From Rhizobium herbae (GTDB lineage Bacteria > Pseudomonadota > Alphaproteobacteria > Rhizobiales > Rhizobiaceae), in contig NZ_JAGGJV010000010.1 in NCBI RefSeq assembly GCF_017873135.1, positions 124,001 to 188,000 on the forward strand: 64,000 bases of DNA, written 5' to 3'. Below, one piece after another: positions 1 to 8,726 of this stretch (positions are counted from its first letter, which is position 1; every line of letters begins with the position of its first letter). The position numbers and the translations under genes are program-made. Under the pieces are notes generated by a model. It worked only from the letters and a program-made list of their open reading frames with translations, was not told the DNA's origin and did no database searches.

Positions 1-1184
1 AGCACGATGCGCTCGCCATCGACCATGATCCGGCTTTCCGGATGCGGGATATCCTCGCTCATCGCGTAGAAATCGATCGCGTGTTTCGAGACCTGATTGA
101 GCAGCCATTCCGGCATGGACGGAATGTTCGCCTTCAGGATCGGCCCGGAAATACGGCCAAGAAGCTGGACATTGCCGAGCGGCGGACCACCCTCGCCATC
201 CGAGAGATAATAATCGTTGAAGCCGAAAGTCTTCTGGTAGATTGAGGTGTTCCTGAAGAACGGCGAGATTGCCAGCACTGCGCTCGAATTGTGGTTCATG
301 AAATTGCGGCCGACCTGATCCGAACTGTTGGCAAGCCCCTTCGGATTGGCCGCATTGGCGGACCGCAGCAGCAGCACCGACGACTGCACGGCGCCGGCGG
401 ACAGGATGACCAGCTTCGGCGACACCGTCTGCTCGACGCCGTCCTTGATATAACGCACCGTCTCGATGCGCTTGCCATCCGCTGCCGTCTCAAGCCGCGT
501 CACTCGCGATCCGGTCTGTAGCCGCACATTCCCATGTTGCAAGGCGATCGTCAGCGCCGCCGTCTCGGCATCCATCTTGCCGTCGAAGCTGTTAGGATGC
601 GCATCCCATGGCGTCTTTGCCTTGGCGAGCCACTTGTCGATATCGACGCCCAGCGGCAGCGAATAGGGATGCAGCCCGTTGCGCTTGAGTTTCTCGCGGA
701 CCGACGCGATCGGCGGCTCGTCGGCAACCGGGGGAAAGGCATAGGGTTGCGAATGCACAGGCTCGGTCGGATCCTGCCCGAGAGCCCCGCGCACCTGATA
801 GAGCTGCTCGGCCCGGCTGTACCAGGGTTCCAGCTCCTCATAGGCAAAGGGCCAGGCTGGCGAGACGCCTTCCAGATGAGCCATCTCGGCAAAATCCTCG
901 CGGCGGTAGCGTACCAGCACCGCACCGAAGAATTTCGAATTGCCGCCGACATTGTAGTAGTTGCCGGGGTTGAAGCCCTTTCCGTCGGTTTCGTACCAGA
1001 GTTCTTTCGGTCGGAAATGGCCGCGTTGAAAAATCGCCCGCTGGTCGCGGTTCTCTGGGCGGTCTTCGATATGACCTCCGGCCTCAAGAATGAGGATTTC
1101 CGCACCCGAACCGGCAAGGGCCGACGCGACCGTTGCTCCGCCAATGCCGGAGCCGATGATGACAATATCGGACTGCTTCATCAT
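1..1184 (-). CDS. GMC family FAD oxidoreductase (3' end beyond window)
   Basis: Reading the minus strand from an ATG at 1184 gives an open frame that runs off the window edge, about 394 residues so far. The N-terminus has the FAD dinucleotide-binding motif IIGSGIGGATVASAL followed by LILEAGG, and further in a segment NYYNVGGNSKFFGAVL typical of glucose-methanol-choline oxidoreductases. Such enzymes oxidise an alcohol or sugar hydroxyl with FAD. No signal peptide is visible, so it should act in the cytoplasm or be exported with a partner. It starts 8 bp after the stop of the sugar-importer ATPase, so it is the last visible gene of that operon and may oxidise the imported sugar. A second ATG lies one codon downstream. 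The C-terminal catalytic histidine region is outside the window. Family assignment is firm; substrate is unknown. Confidence 0.88.
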   Translation of the reverse strand, partial: MMKQSDIVIIGSGIGGATVASALAGSGAEILILEAGGHIEDRPENRDQRAIFQRGHFRPKELWYETDGKGFNPGNYYNVGGNSKFFGAVLVRYRREDFAEMAHLEGVSPAWPFAYEELEPWYSRAEQLYQVRGALGQDPTEPVHSQPYAFPPVADEPPIASVREKLKRNGLHPYSLPLGVDIDKWLAKAKTPWDAHPNSFDGKMDAETAALTIALQHGNVRLQTGSRVTRLETAADGKRIETVRYIKDGVEQTVSPKLVILSAGAVQSSVLLLRSANAANPKGLANSSDQVGRNFMNHNSSAVLAISPFFRNTSIYQKTFGFNDYYLSDGEGGPPLGNVQLLGRISGPILKANIPSMPEWLLNQVSKHAIDFYAMSEDIPHPESRIMVDGERIV

Positions 1185-1192
1185 GACAGAAC

Positions 1193-2305
1193 TCAGCCGA
1201 TGCGCTGCTGGCTTTGCGGATCGAAGAACACCGCCTTGTCCAGGTTGAAGGCAAGCCGGGCGGTCTGGCCGGGCGCGATGCGGGCATCGGCGCGCAGGCG
1301 GGCCACGACCTCCTTGCCGCCGAGCTTGGTCACGGCGAACGTGTCGGAACCGGCAGGCTCGACGACGTCGATCAGGCAATCGCCTTCAAACAGGGATTTC
1401 GCATTGCGGTCGGCGCCATCCGGATCGGTCAGGGCTTCTGGCCGTATGCCGAAAATGACCTGCTTGCCGGAATAGGCGGCCAGACCGCCGATCTGCGGCA
1501 CCGGCACACGCAAGGGTTCGGCTTCCGGACGCAGCAGCGAAACATGCAGGTCATTGCCGCCGCCTTCGATCGTCGCGGTCAGAAGGTTCATCGCAGGCGA
1601 GCCCATGAAATCAGCGACGAACAGGTTCTTCGGATTGTTGTAGATCTCGGCCGGCGTGCCGAACTGCTGCACCTCGCCATCACGCATGACGGCGATCTTG
1701 GTCGCCAGCGTCATTGCCTCAATCTGGTCGTGCGTGACGTAGACGATCGACGTGCCGGTCGCCTGATGCAGCCGCTTGATCTCGATGCGCATGTCGACGC
1801 GCAGCTTGGCATCGAGGTTGGACAGCGGTTCGTCGAACAGGAACAGCTTCGGATCGCGCACCAGTGCCCTCCCCATGGCAACACGCTGGCGCTGGCCGCC
1901 GGACAGCTGGCTCGGTTTGCGGTCGAGCAGATGGGTGATCTGCAGAACTTTAGCCACTTTGTCGATGGCCTTCTTGCGTTCCTCGACCGGCACACCGCGC
2001 ATCTCCATGCCGAAGGAGATGTTCCCGGCAACGGTCATGTTCGGATAGAGCGCGTAGGACTGGAACACCATGGCGATATCGCGCTTGGACGGATGCAGGT
2101 CGTCGATCGCCCGTCCATCGACGCGGATCGTGCCCTCGGTGATCGTTTCAAGCCCGGCAATCGTGTTGAGCAACGTGGACTTGCCGCAGCCGGACGGGCC
2201 GACGAGTACCAGAAAACCACCCTTCTCAAGCTCAAGGTCGATGCCCTTGAGGATTTCCAGAGAGCCGAAACGCTTTCTGAGACCGGATATTTCGAGGAAA
2301 GCCAT
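1193..2305 (-). CDS. Sugar ABC transporter ATPase, MalK/UgpC family
   Basis: A 370-residue cytoplasmic ATPase that powers the importer encoded just upstream. Walker A GPSGCGKST is at residues 36-44, the signature LSGGQRQR near 134, Walker B FLFDEPLSNLD near 155 and the H-loop VTHDQ near 187, all canonical. The C-terminal 130 residues form the MalK-type regulatory OB-fold region (FGIRPEAL). The ATG at 2305 follows the permease stop by 3 bp and its Shine-Dalgarno AAGGA overlaps that stop, indicating coupled translation. It belongs to the operon binding protein - permease - permease - ATPase - GMC oxidoreductase. Automated annotation would call it UgpC, but the context is a sugar and not glycerol phosphate. 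Confidence 0.95.
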   Translation of the reverse strand: MAFLEISGLRKRFGSLEILKGIDLELEKGGFLVLVGPSGCGKSTLLNTIAGLETITEGTIRVDGRAIDDLHPSKRDIAMVFQSYALYPNMTVAGNISFGMEMRGVPVEERKKAIDKVAKVLQITHLLDRKPSQLSGGQRQRVAMGRALVRDPKLFLFDEPLSNLDAKLRVDMRIEIKRLHQATGTSIVYVTHDQIEAMTLATKIAVMRDGEVQQFGTPAEIYNNPKNLFVADFMGSPAMNLLTATIEGGGNDLHVSLLRPEAEPLRVPVPQIGGLAAYSGKQVIFGIRPEALTDPDGADRNAKSLFEGDCLIDVVEPAGSDTFAVTKLGGKEVVARLRADARIAPGQTARLAFNLDKAVFFDPQSQQRIG

Positions 2306-2308
2306 GTG

Positions 2309-3253
2309 TTATCCTTTGACGGCGCCCGCCATCAGTCCGCGTACGAAATAGCGGCCGGCGAGAACGTAGACGAGAAGCGTGGGCATGGCGGCGATCATCG
2401 CGGCTGCCATGTTGACGTTGTATTCGACCACCCCGGTCGAGGTGTTGACGACGTTGTTCAAAGCCACCGTCATCGGCATGGATTCACCGGTTCCGGCATA
2501 GGCCGAGGCAAACAGGAAGTCGTTCCAGATATTGGTGAACTGGTAGATCACCGTGACGACGATGATCGGCAGCGAATTCGGCAGCATGATCCGCCGGAAA
2601 ATCTGAAAGAAACCGGCGCCATCGACCTGCGCGGCCTTCACCAATTCGGTCGGGAAAGCCTCGTAGAAATTGCGGAAGAACAGCGTCGTGAAGCCGAGAC
2701 CATAGATGACATGGACCAGCACCAGATTGACCGTCGGATTGCCGAAACCGAAGCGGAAACCGGTCGCGTTTTGCAACGTGATACCGAAGCGTCCAAGGCT
2801 GCCGAGAATGGTCGCCATCGGCAGAAGCACCGACTGAAACGGGATGAAGCAGGCAAACAGCATCATACCGAAGACCAACGTGTGGCCGCGGAAGCGCCAC
2901 TTGGTCAGCACGTAGCCGTTGAGTGCGCCGAGAATCGTCGAAATCAGCACGGCCGGAATGACCATCTTCAGCGAATTCCAGAAGTAGCCCTTGATACCGG
3001 CGCAGGTGAGACCGACGCAGGTCTCGCCCCAGGCCTTCACCCACGGCTCGAAGGTCGGTGCGCTCGGCAGCGACAGCATGTTGCCGTTCTGGATTTCGTC
3101 CATCGTCTTGAAGGATGTGACCAGCATCACGAACAGCGGCATGAGATAGACGATGGCGAAGAATGCCAGAAGCCCGTAAATGACGACCCGGTTGAACATC
3201 CGTGCGCCATTGCTGCGCCGCGCCGCCGTGCCCGAGGAGACGATCGCGCTCAT
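2309..3253 (-). CDS. Carbohydrate ABC transporter permease, MalG type
   Basis: A 314-residue inner-membrane protein with about six transmembrane segments, the first at residues 24-45 (VVIYGLLAFFAIVYLMPLFV). The cytoplasmic EAA coupling loop reads EAFPTELVKAAQVDGAGFFQ, and the C-terminus RGLMAGAVKG is the usual ending of MalG-type subunits. It pairs with the MalF-type permease encoded upstream; the ATG at 3253 overlaps that gene's stop (ATGA), so the two are translationally coupled. Together with the binding protein it resembles the GtsABCD glucose/mannose importer of pseudomonads. The sugar specificity is inferred from the binding protein and is not visible in this subunit. Confidence 0.94.
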   Translation of the reverse strand: MSAIVSSGTAARRSNGARMFNRVVIYGLLAFFAIVYLMPLFVMLVTSFKTMDEIQNGNMLSLPSAPTFEPWVKAWGETCVGLTCAGIKGYFWNSLKMVIPAVLISTILGALNGYVLTKWRFRGHTLVFGMMLFACFIPFQSVLLPMATILGSLGRFGITLQNATGFRFGFGNPTVNLVLVHVIYGLGFTTLFFRNFYEAFPTELVKAAQVDGAGFFQIFRRIMLPNSLPIIVVTVIYQFTNIWNDFLFASAYAGTGESMPMTVALNNVVNTSTGVVEYNVNMAAAMIAAMPTLLVYVLAGRYFVRGLMAGAVKG

Positions 3254-4203
3254 CGTGATTTCTCCCGCAGTTCAGAATAGAGATAAGGCACGATGATCGC
3301 CGAGATCGTCATCAGCATGATGATGGCGCTGGCCGAGCCGACGGCCATTTCGTTGCGCTTGAACGTGTATTCGTACATAAAATTGGACGGCAGCCAGGCA
3401 GAACCGCCGGGGCCGCCCGATGTCAGCGCCACCACGAGGTCGTAGGACTTGATCGCCATATGGGCGAGTACGATGAAGGCGGACAGGAAGACCGGGCGCA
3501 GCAACGGAATGATGATGCGGCGATAGAGCTGGATCGTCGTCGCGCCATCGATCTGCGCCGCCTTCATGATCTCGCCGTCGATGCCGCGCAACCCTGCCAG
3601 AAACATCGCCATGACGAAACCGGAGGCCTGCCAGACACCGGCGATGACGACGGTATAGATCACGAAATCCTTGTTCTTGATCCAGTCGAAATGAAAGCTC
3701 GTCCAGCCCCATTGATGCAGCGTCTGCTCGAGACCGAGACCCGGATCGAGGAACCACTTCCAGGCAACGCCGGTAACAATGAAGGACAGCGCCATCGGGT
3801 AGAGATAGATCGGCCGCAGCAGCCCCTCGCCGCGGATTTTCTGATCAAGCAGGATAGCGAGGAACAGGCCAAGGCCCAGGCAGATGCCGATATAGAGAAA
3901 GCCGAAAATGCCCATATTGGTGATCGAGGTGTACCAGCTGGAGGGCGGGTCGCTCTCGAACGTCCAGCGCCACAGCCGTTGATAGGCGCGCGCACCCGTG
4001 ATCGCATAGGACGGAAACGTCTTGGAATTGGTGAAGGACAGGTAGCCCGTCCAGATGATGAAGCCGTAAACGAAGACCAGCGTGATGACGAAGCTTGGCG
4101 CCAGCACGATCTTCGGCAGCGCATCCTGCAGCCGGGAACGCAAGGAGGTCCGCGTCGAGCGCTCCGGCGTCAGGCTGATTTCGGGGGTAGTCACAGTGCT
4201 CAT
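3250..4203 (-). CDS. Carbohydrate ABC transporter permease, MalF type
   Basis: A 317-residue inner-membrane permease. Residues 1-30 are cytoplasmic; the first membrane segment (IVLAPSFVITLVFVYGFIIW) follows, with about five more. The coupling loop reads GIDGEIMKAAQIDGATTIQ, the EAA motif that contacts the ATPase. The start ATG at 4203 has a strong Shine-Dalgarno (GGAGGGG, 9 nt upstream). It lies 89 bp after the binding-protein gene; that gap holds a strong hairpin (4249-4276). Its stop overlaps the next permease start. It is the membrane half of the glucose/mannose-like importer. Confidence 0.94.
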   Translation of the reverse strand: MSTVTTPEISLTPERSTRTSLRSRLQDALPKIVLAPSFVITLVFVYGFIIWTGYLSFTNSKTFPSYAITGARAYQRLWRWTFESDPPSSWYTSITNMGIFGFLYIGICLGLGLFLAILLDQKIRGEGLLRPIYLYPMALSFIVTGVAWKWFLDPGLGLEQTLHQWGWTSFHFDWIKNKDFVIYTVVIAGVWQASGFVMAMFLAGLRGIDGEIMKAAQIDGATTIQLYRRIIIPLLRPVFLSAFIVLAHMAIKSYDLVVALTSGGPGGSAWLPSNFMYEYTFKRNEMAVGSASAIIMLMTISAIIVPYLYSELREKSR

Positions 4204-4248
4204 GAAAATCGTCCCCTCCCAGGGCCGTCATCGGCATTCGTGTCTGGA

Positions 4249-4276
4249 AACCTCCCCCGCTTTGGCGGGGAAGGTT
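4249..4276 (-). promoter_or_regulatory. Hairpin between binding-protein and permease genes
   Basis: Arms AACCT-C-CCCCGC and GCGGGG-A-AGGTT pair as 5 + 6 bp around one C/A mismatch, with a 4-nt loop, inside the 89-bp gap. No T-run follows in the direction of transcription, so it looks like an mRNA-stabilising or attenuating hairpin and not a full terminator. This kind of element commonly makes the binding protein more abundant than the membrane subunits (inference). Confidence 0.65.
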
Positions 4277-4292
4277 CCTGTTCAGCGAACGA

Positions 4293-5555
4293 TCAGCGTG
4301 CGTCGTCGATCGCCTTGACGAGTTCCGTAACGGCTTCGTCGGAGGTCTTGATCTGGCCGTGCACGAACTTGGACACGACGTCCTTATAGGCATTGGCTAT
4401 CGCCGGAGGTGCACCGTAGCCCTGGGCCAGCGAGCCGAACAGCGTGCCGCCGTCGTTCGCTGCCTTCAGGTCGGCGATGCCCTTCTTGCCGCAGGCGTCG
4501 AAATCCGTGTCCGGAACGTCGGTCCGGGCAGGAACCGAACCCTTGACGACGTTGAACGCCGACTGGAAGCTCTTCGACAGGGTTGCGGTCGCAAGCGCGA
4601 CCTGGGCAGCCTTCTGGTCGTCCGGAACGTTGAACATGCCGAACATGTCGGAGTTGTAGATCACGCTGCCGTCGGTGCCGGGGAAGCGGTAGCACAGGAA
4701 GTCCGTATCCGGGGTTTTCTTGGCAGCGACGAATTCGCCCTTTGCCCAGTCGCCCATGACCTGCACGAGGGCATCGCCCTTGATGACCATGGCGGTTGCC
4801 AGGTTCCAGTCGCGGCCCGAGAAGTTCGGATCAACATATTTGATGATCGTTGCGAGGTTATCGAACGACTTCTTCATCGTGTCGGACTTGAGCGACTCTT
4901 CGTCGAGATCGTTGAAGGCCTTCTTGTAGAATTCAGGACCGCCCGTGGAAAGGACGATCGAGTCGAACATCGTGGCTTCCTGCCAGTTCTGACCACCCAG
5001 AGCCAGCGGGATGACGCCTGCAGCCTTGGCCTTGTCGAGCAGGGCAACCAGGTCTTCGAAGGTCTTGGGCTCAGTGCCGCCGATCTTGTCCATCACGGCC
5101 TTGTTGATCCACAACCAGTTCACCGAGTGAACGTTGACCGGCGCAGCAACCCATTTGCCGTCATAGACCGAGAACTTCTGCAGCGCTGCCGGAACTGACT
5201 TGTCCCAGCCTTCCTTGACGGCCGTTTCGGTGAGGTCGCCCATCACACCGGCAGCCGCATAGTCGAGTACGGTATAGCCGAGCATCTGCGAGGCTGTCGG
5301 ATAGGTGCCTGCGGCAACCATGGCCTTCAGCGCGGTCATGGCGGCATCGCCGCCACCACCGGCAACCGGCACGTCCTTCCAGGCAAAGCCTTCCTTGGCC
5401 AGGTCGCCCTTGAGGACGTTCAGAGCAGCCGCTTCGCCGCCCGACGTCCACCAATGCAACATCTGAACTTCCTTGACATCCTCGGCATGGGCCGCAAGCC
5501 CGCAGCCTGCCACCATCAAAGCCGCCATTGCCGTCGTCGTCATAAACTTGCGCAT
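4293..5555 (-). CDS. Periplasmic sugar-binding protein (glucose/mannose GtsA-like)
   Basis: A 420-residue extracellular solute-binding protein of family 1. Residues 1-24 form a Sec signal peptide ending in GLAAHA, with mature start near EDVKEV. The motif LHWWTSGGEAAALNVLK and then VAGGGGDAAMTALK are characteristic of the glucose/mannose-binding proteins of the GtsA type, hence the proposed substrate class. The start ATG at 5555 has GGAGG 7 nt upstream. It is the first gene of its operon, transcribed away from a LacI-family regulator gene, with a promoter and operator-like palindrome at 5668-5697. The family is certain. The exact sugar (glucose, mannose, xylose or another hexose) is not determined by the sequence. 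Confidence 0.93.
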   Translation of the reverse strand: MRKFMTTTAMAALMVAGCGLAAHAEDVKEVQMLHWWTSGGEAAALNVLKGDLAKEGFAWKDVPVAGGGGDAAMTALKAMVAAGTYPTASQMLGYTVLDYAAAGVMGDLTETAVKEGWDKSVPAALQKFSVYDGKWVAAPVNVHSVNWLWINKAVMDKIGGTEPKTFEDLVALLDKAKAAGVIPLALGGQNWQEATMFDSIVLSTGGPEFYKKAFNDLDEESLKSDTMKKSFDNLATIIKYVDPNFSGRDWNLATAMVIKGDALVQVMGDWAKGEFVAAKKTPDTDFLCYRFPGTDGSVIYNSDMFGMFNVPDDQKAAQVALATATLSKSFQSAFNVVKGSVPARTDVPDTDFDACGKKGIADLKAANDGGTLFGSLAQGYGAPPAIANAYKDVVSKFVHGQIKTSDEAVTELVKAIDDAR

Positions 5556-5667
5556 CGTAATCCTCCCGGTTGCAAGTCATCGAGGCGGAATCTCCTCCCG
5601 CCGTTGAGTGCCGTCCCGCTCCCAAAAACGGGGTAGCAATATATCTGCGGCACACGCCGCTGGACAA

Positions 5668-5697
5668 TTTAAAACGTTATAAATACCCGCAAGTCAA
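5668..5697 (-). promoter_or_regulatory. Promoter with LacI-type operator for the importer operon
   Basis: On the minus strand a -35 box TTGACT (5697-5692) is followed after 17 nt by TTTTAA (5674-5669). The imperfect palindrome TTTAAAACGTTATAAA (5668-5683, 7 of 8 pairs, central CG as in LacI-family sites) covers the -10 and half the spacer, so a bound repressor would block polymerase. The remaining parts of the 327-bp gap between 5556 and 5882 show only the second operator copy and nothing else I recognise. Confidence 0.6.
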
Positions 5698-5802
5698 GCC
5701 GGTGCCAGTGTTTTGAGCTAAGGAAAGAGAACACATTGAATTTGCTGTTTTATAAGCAGAAATCCCATGCTGCATCGCAGCAAGAATTAACCGCGAAAAC
5801 GC

Positions 5803-5815
5803 ATTTATAACGTTT
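5803..5815 (+). promoter_or_regulatory. Second copy of the operator element, inverted
   Basis: ATTTATAACGTTT is an exact 13-nt inverted copy of 5672-5684. It lies 68 bp before the regulator ATG. Its own palindromic symmetry is poor (4 of 8 pairs), so it may be a weaker auxiliary site. The centres are 136 bp apart, about 13 helical turns, which would allow a repression loop (inference). Confidence 0.5.
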
Positions 5816-5882
5816 GCACAGCATGCATTGCGCATCCGTTTGTCCCGCGTTACAAAGCGGCTCGTGCTCGCGTATAGAAAGA

Positions 5883-6935
5883 ATGTCATTGGCAGACACT
5901 CCCAAACCCATGGCGCCGGAACAAACCACGGCCCGACACGTCCGGCCAACGCTGCGAACGATCGCCGATCTCACCGGATTTGCGGTCACCACCGTATCGC
6001 GCGCGCTGAGCAACGCGCCGCAGATTTCGGCCGAGACCCGCAAGCGCGTCCAGGAGGTTGCAGCCGAGATCGGCTACCTGCCGGATCGCGCCGCCCAGCG
6101 GCTGAAGACCGGCCGGACCAATGTCATCTGTGTCCTGCTCGATCCGCACGAGGAAATCCTCGGTTACGGCATCTCGCTGATGCACGGCCTTGCCAAGGCG
6201 CTGAGAGACACGTCCTATCACCTGATCGTCATGCCGAACTTCATCAGCGGCGCCAATATCGACGCGGTCCGCCACATCGTGCGCAACGGCATGGCCGATG
6301 GCCTGATCTTCTCGCGCACTGAACCCTTCGATCCGCGCGTCCGCCTGCTGCTCGAAAACGGCTTCCCGTTCGTCACCCACGGCAGGACCGAATTCACCAC
6401 CCCGCATCCGTATGTCGACTATGACAATTTCAGTTTTGCCTATGAGGCAACCAAGCGGCTGATCGCCCGCGGCCGCCGCAAGCCGATGATCATCCTGCCG
6501 CCAAAGCGCATGACCTTCTCGCAGCATCTCCTGCATGGATTCATGACCGCGGTGCGGGAGGCCGGCGTCGCCTACGAGATCCCCGACGAGATCGATCTCG
6601 ACTGTCCGGTCGAGCAGATCCGCGATTACATGAGCCGCCGTGCCGGGCAGCCCGACGCCCCCGACGGCTTTGCCTGCGGCGGCGAAGTTTCCGCGCTCGC
6701 AACCATTACCGGCATGAGCGACCACGGCCTGACGCTTGGGCTCGAATACGACATCGTCGCCAAGCGGACCTCGAAGCTCTTGAGCCAGATCCAGCCGAAG
6801 GTCGAGACGATCTACGAGGACCTGACCGATACCGGCGAACAGATGGGCCGCGTCCTTCTTGCCCGGATCGCGGGTGATGAGACGGCCGAGATGCAGGTAC
6901 TGCTCAGGCCGCAGATCGGCTTTCCGGCGGTGTGA
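5883..6935 (+). CDS. LacI-family transcriptional regulator
   Basis: A 350-residue regulator. Residues 22-45 are the LacI helix-turn-helix (TLRTIADLTGFAVTTVSRAL), followed by the hinge helix region and a periplasmic-binding-protein-like sugar-sensing domain (from about residue 80). I chose the ATG at 5883 because it has an AGAAAGA Shine-Dalgarno and starts just before the DNA-binding domain; an upstream in-frame ATG at 5814 would add a cysteine-rich stretch unlike the family and would lie inside the operator copy. It is divergent from the sugar-importer operon and probably represses it in the absence of sugar. The overall look recalls AglR-type regulators of rhizobial sugar importers. Confidence 0.92.
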   Translation: MSLADTPKPMAPEQTTARHVRPTLRTIADLTGFAVTTVSRALSNAPQISAETRKRVQEVAAEIGYLPDRAAQRLKTGRTNVICVLLDPHEEILGYGISLMHGLAKALRDTSYHLIVMPNFISGANIDAVRHIVRNGMADGLIFSRTEPFDPRVRLLLENGFPFVTHGRTEFTTPHPYVDYDNFSFAYEATKRLIARGRRKPMIILPPKRMTFSQHLLHGFMTAVREAGVAYEIPDEIDLDCPVEQIRDYMSRRAGQPDAPDGFACGGEVSALATITGMSDHGLTLGLEYDIVAKRTSKLLSQIQPKVETIYEDLTDTGEQMGRVLLARIAGDETAEMQVLLRPQIGFPAV

Positions 6936-6966
6936 TACGAAGGGGCTGTTGGCTATCCCCGTGGAG

Positions 6967-7101
6967 TTTACCCCCCTCTGTCGGCGACGCCGACATCTCC
7001 CCCTCAAGGGGGGAGATTGGCCGCTGGCTCTGTCGGCACAAGGGAAAAGAACGATCTCCCCCCTTGAGGGGGAGATGTCCCACAGAGACAGAGGGGAGTA
7101 A
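6967..7101. repeat. Palindromic intergenic element, rhizobial RIME type
   Basis: The two ends are inverted copies: TTACCCCCCTCTGTC at the left and the complementary GACAGAGGGGAGTAA at the right. Each arm carries its own smaller palindrome around ATCTCCCCCTCAAGG. The nested arrangement matches the mosaic intergenic elements (RIME) known from rhizobia. It sits between two convergent genes (LacI regulator and aldehyde dehydrogenase), where its folded RNA could end transcription from both sides. The remaining part of the 279-bp gap (7102-7214) shows nothing else. Type assignment is from memory of the family, not from a search. Confidence 0.7.
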
Positions 7102-7214
7102 GTGTCCCCGAATTCAGTCGAATTGAAAGAACGGGAAGCAGCGCCCTGCTCCAGATTTAAATTCAATTCCTGCATCACGCCCTCCTTTCCCTTCATCGCC
7201 TCAGTCAATCCATC

Positions 7215-8726
7215 TTACCCGCGCGGCATCCACCAGCCGGTGCGGCCGCCGATATGCATGTTGAGCGTCTTGGTCTCGGTATAATCCTCCACCGCATGAC
7301 GGCCGAGTTCGCGGCCGAGGCCGGACTGGCGATAGCCGCCGAATGGCAGTTCCGAGGCGCCATCCATGAAAGTGTTCATCCAGACCGTACCGGCCCGCAC
7401 CTTGCGGCCCACCGTCAAGCAGGTATCGAAATCGCGGCTCCAGACGCCGGCCGACAAGCCGTAATCGATGGAGTTGGCAAGGCGGATCGCCTCGTCGGTG
7501 GTTTCGAAGGTCAGCACGGACAGGACAGGACCGAAGACCTCTTCGCGGGCCACGGCCATGTCCGGTGTCACCGACGACAGAATAGTTGGCGACATGAACT
7601 GGCCGGAGCCGAGATCCAGCGCTGCGCCGCCATGCGAGACCGTCGCGCCTTTGCCGGAAGCGGCCGAGACATAACCGACGATCTTTTCCAGATGCTGCGG
7701 CGTGATGATCGCGCCGACCTGAGTTTGCGGATCGAGCGGATCGCCGACCTTGACCTTGGCCGACATTGCCGCGATGCGGGCGATGACATCCTGCGCGATC
7801 TCCTTGTGAACGATCAGCCGAGAACCGGCATTGCAGCATTCGCCGGCATTGAAATAGGCGCCGAACACGGCGGCATCGATGAAATCGTCGAGATTGGCAT
7901 CCGGAAAGACGATCTGCGGGTTCTTGCCGCCAAGTTCCAGCGAAACCTTCTTCAGCGTCTGCGCCGCATTGGTCATCGTCAGCTTGCCGACACCGGTCGA
8001 GCCGGTGAAGGAAATCATGTCGACATCCGGGTGCGAGGTCATGATAGCGCCGACATCCGGGCCGGTGCCGGAGATGATGTTGACCACACCGGCCGGAACA
8101 CCGGCGGCCTCGAGGATTTCGCCCAGCACCAGCGTCGAGCCGGAGGTAAGTTCGGACGGCTTGACCACCGTGGTGCAGCCGGCGGCCAGCGCGAAAGGCA
8201 ACTTCTGGCTGACGATCAGGAACGGAAAATTCCACGGCGTGATGATCGAGACGACGCCGATCGCTTCGCGCAGCACGACACCGAGCGTGCCGTCGCCGAG
8301 CGTATTGTAGCTTTCGCCATGCAGATCACGGGCAAGGGCCGCGGCATAGCGCCAGATATCGGCAGCACCGCCGAGTTCCCCCTTCGCCTGGCTGATCGGC
8401 TTGCCGGATTCGATGCAGTCGAGATAGGCGAGTTCATCGGCACGCGCCGCAATCATGTCGGCCGCCTTGAGCAGGATCAGCGAACGCTCGGACGCCGTCA
8501 TGCGCGGCCAAGGACCATCATCGAAGGCTTTGCGCGCGGCGGCAATCGCCCGTTCGGCATCGGCTTTCGTCGCAGCCTGATAGCGGCTGACGGTAACGCC
8601 GTGACCCGGCGCCACGCGCTCTAGCGTCCTGCCTTCGGCCGCATTGCCCCATTTGCCGTCGATCAGCATCTGGAACTCGCGCACCTTTGTATCAGTCAAA
8701 GCCTTGGGCTTCACCAGAACCGTCAT
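7215..8726 (-). CDS. NAD(P)-dependent aldehyde dehydrogenase
   Basis: A 503-residue cytoplasmic enzyme oxidising an aldehyde to a carboxylic acid. The fold is clear: PWNFPFLIVSQKLPFALAAG near residue 155, cofactor-binding SFTGSTGVGKLTM, catalytic glutamate in LELGGKNP and catalytic cysteine in NAGECCNAGSR. I place the start at the ATG at 8726: GGGAG lies 7 nt upstream, and the ATG overlaps the hydratase stop as TAATG. An ATG two codons earlier is too close to the ribosome site. It is the last gene of the LacI - Gfo/Idh - CoA-transferase - hydratase - dehydrogenase operon and probably makes the acid that the CoA-transferase then activates (inference). It resembles betaine-aldehyde/aminobutyraldehyde dehydrogenases; the substrate is open. 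Confidence 0.93.
   Translation of the reverse strand: MTVLVKPKALTDTKVREFQMLIDGKWGNAAEGRTLERVAPGHGVTVSRYQAATKADAERAIAAARKAFDDGPWPRMTASERSLILLKAADMIAARADELAYLDCIESGKPISQAKGELGGAADIWRYAAALARDLHGESYNTLGDGTLGVVLREAIGVVSIITPWNFPFLIVSQKLPFALAAGCTTVVKPSELTSGSTLVLGEILEAAGVPAGVVNIISGTGPDVGAIMTSHPDVDMISFTGSTGVGKLTMTNAAQTLKKVSLELGGKNPQIVFPDANLDDFIDAAVFGAYFNAGECCNAGSRLIVHKEIAQDVIARIAAMSAKVKVGDPLDPQTQVGAIITPQHLEKIVGYVSAASGKGATVSHGGAALDLGSGQFMSPTILSSVTPDMAVAREEVFGPVLSVLTFETTDEAIRLANSIDYGLSAGVWSRDFDTCLTVGRKVRAGTVWMNTFMDGASELPFGGYRQSGLGRELGRHAVEDYTETKTLNMHIGGRTGWWMPRG

Noticed and set aside
1214-3280. Plus-strand open frame of 688 codons opposite the importer ATPase and permease genes
   Set aside because: It is an antisense frame kept open by high GC; the encoded sequence is rich in Arg/His/Asp/Gln with no domain, while the minus strand encodes clear transporter proteins.
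5750-6043. Cysteine-rich minus-strand frame and upstream plus-strand starts around the first LacI-family gene
   Set aside because: They cover the operator region and lack ribosome sites; the regulator start at 5883 explains the data.
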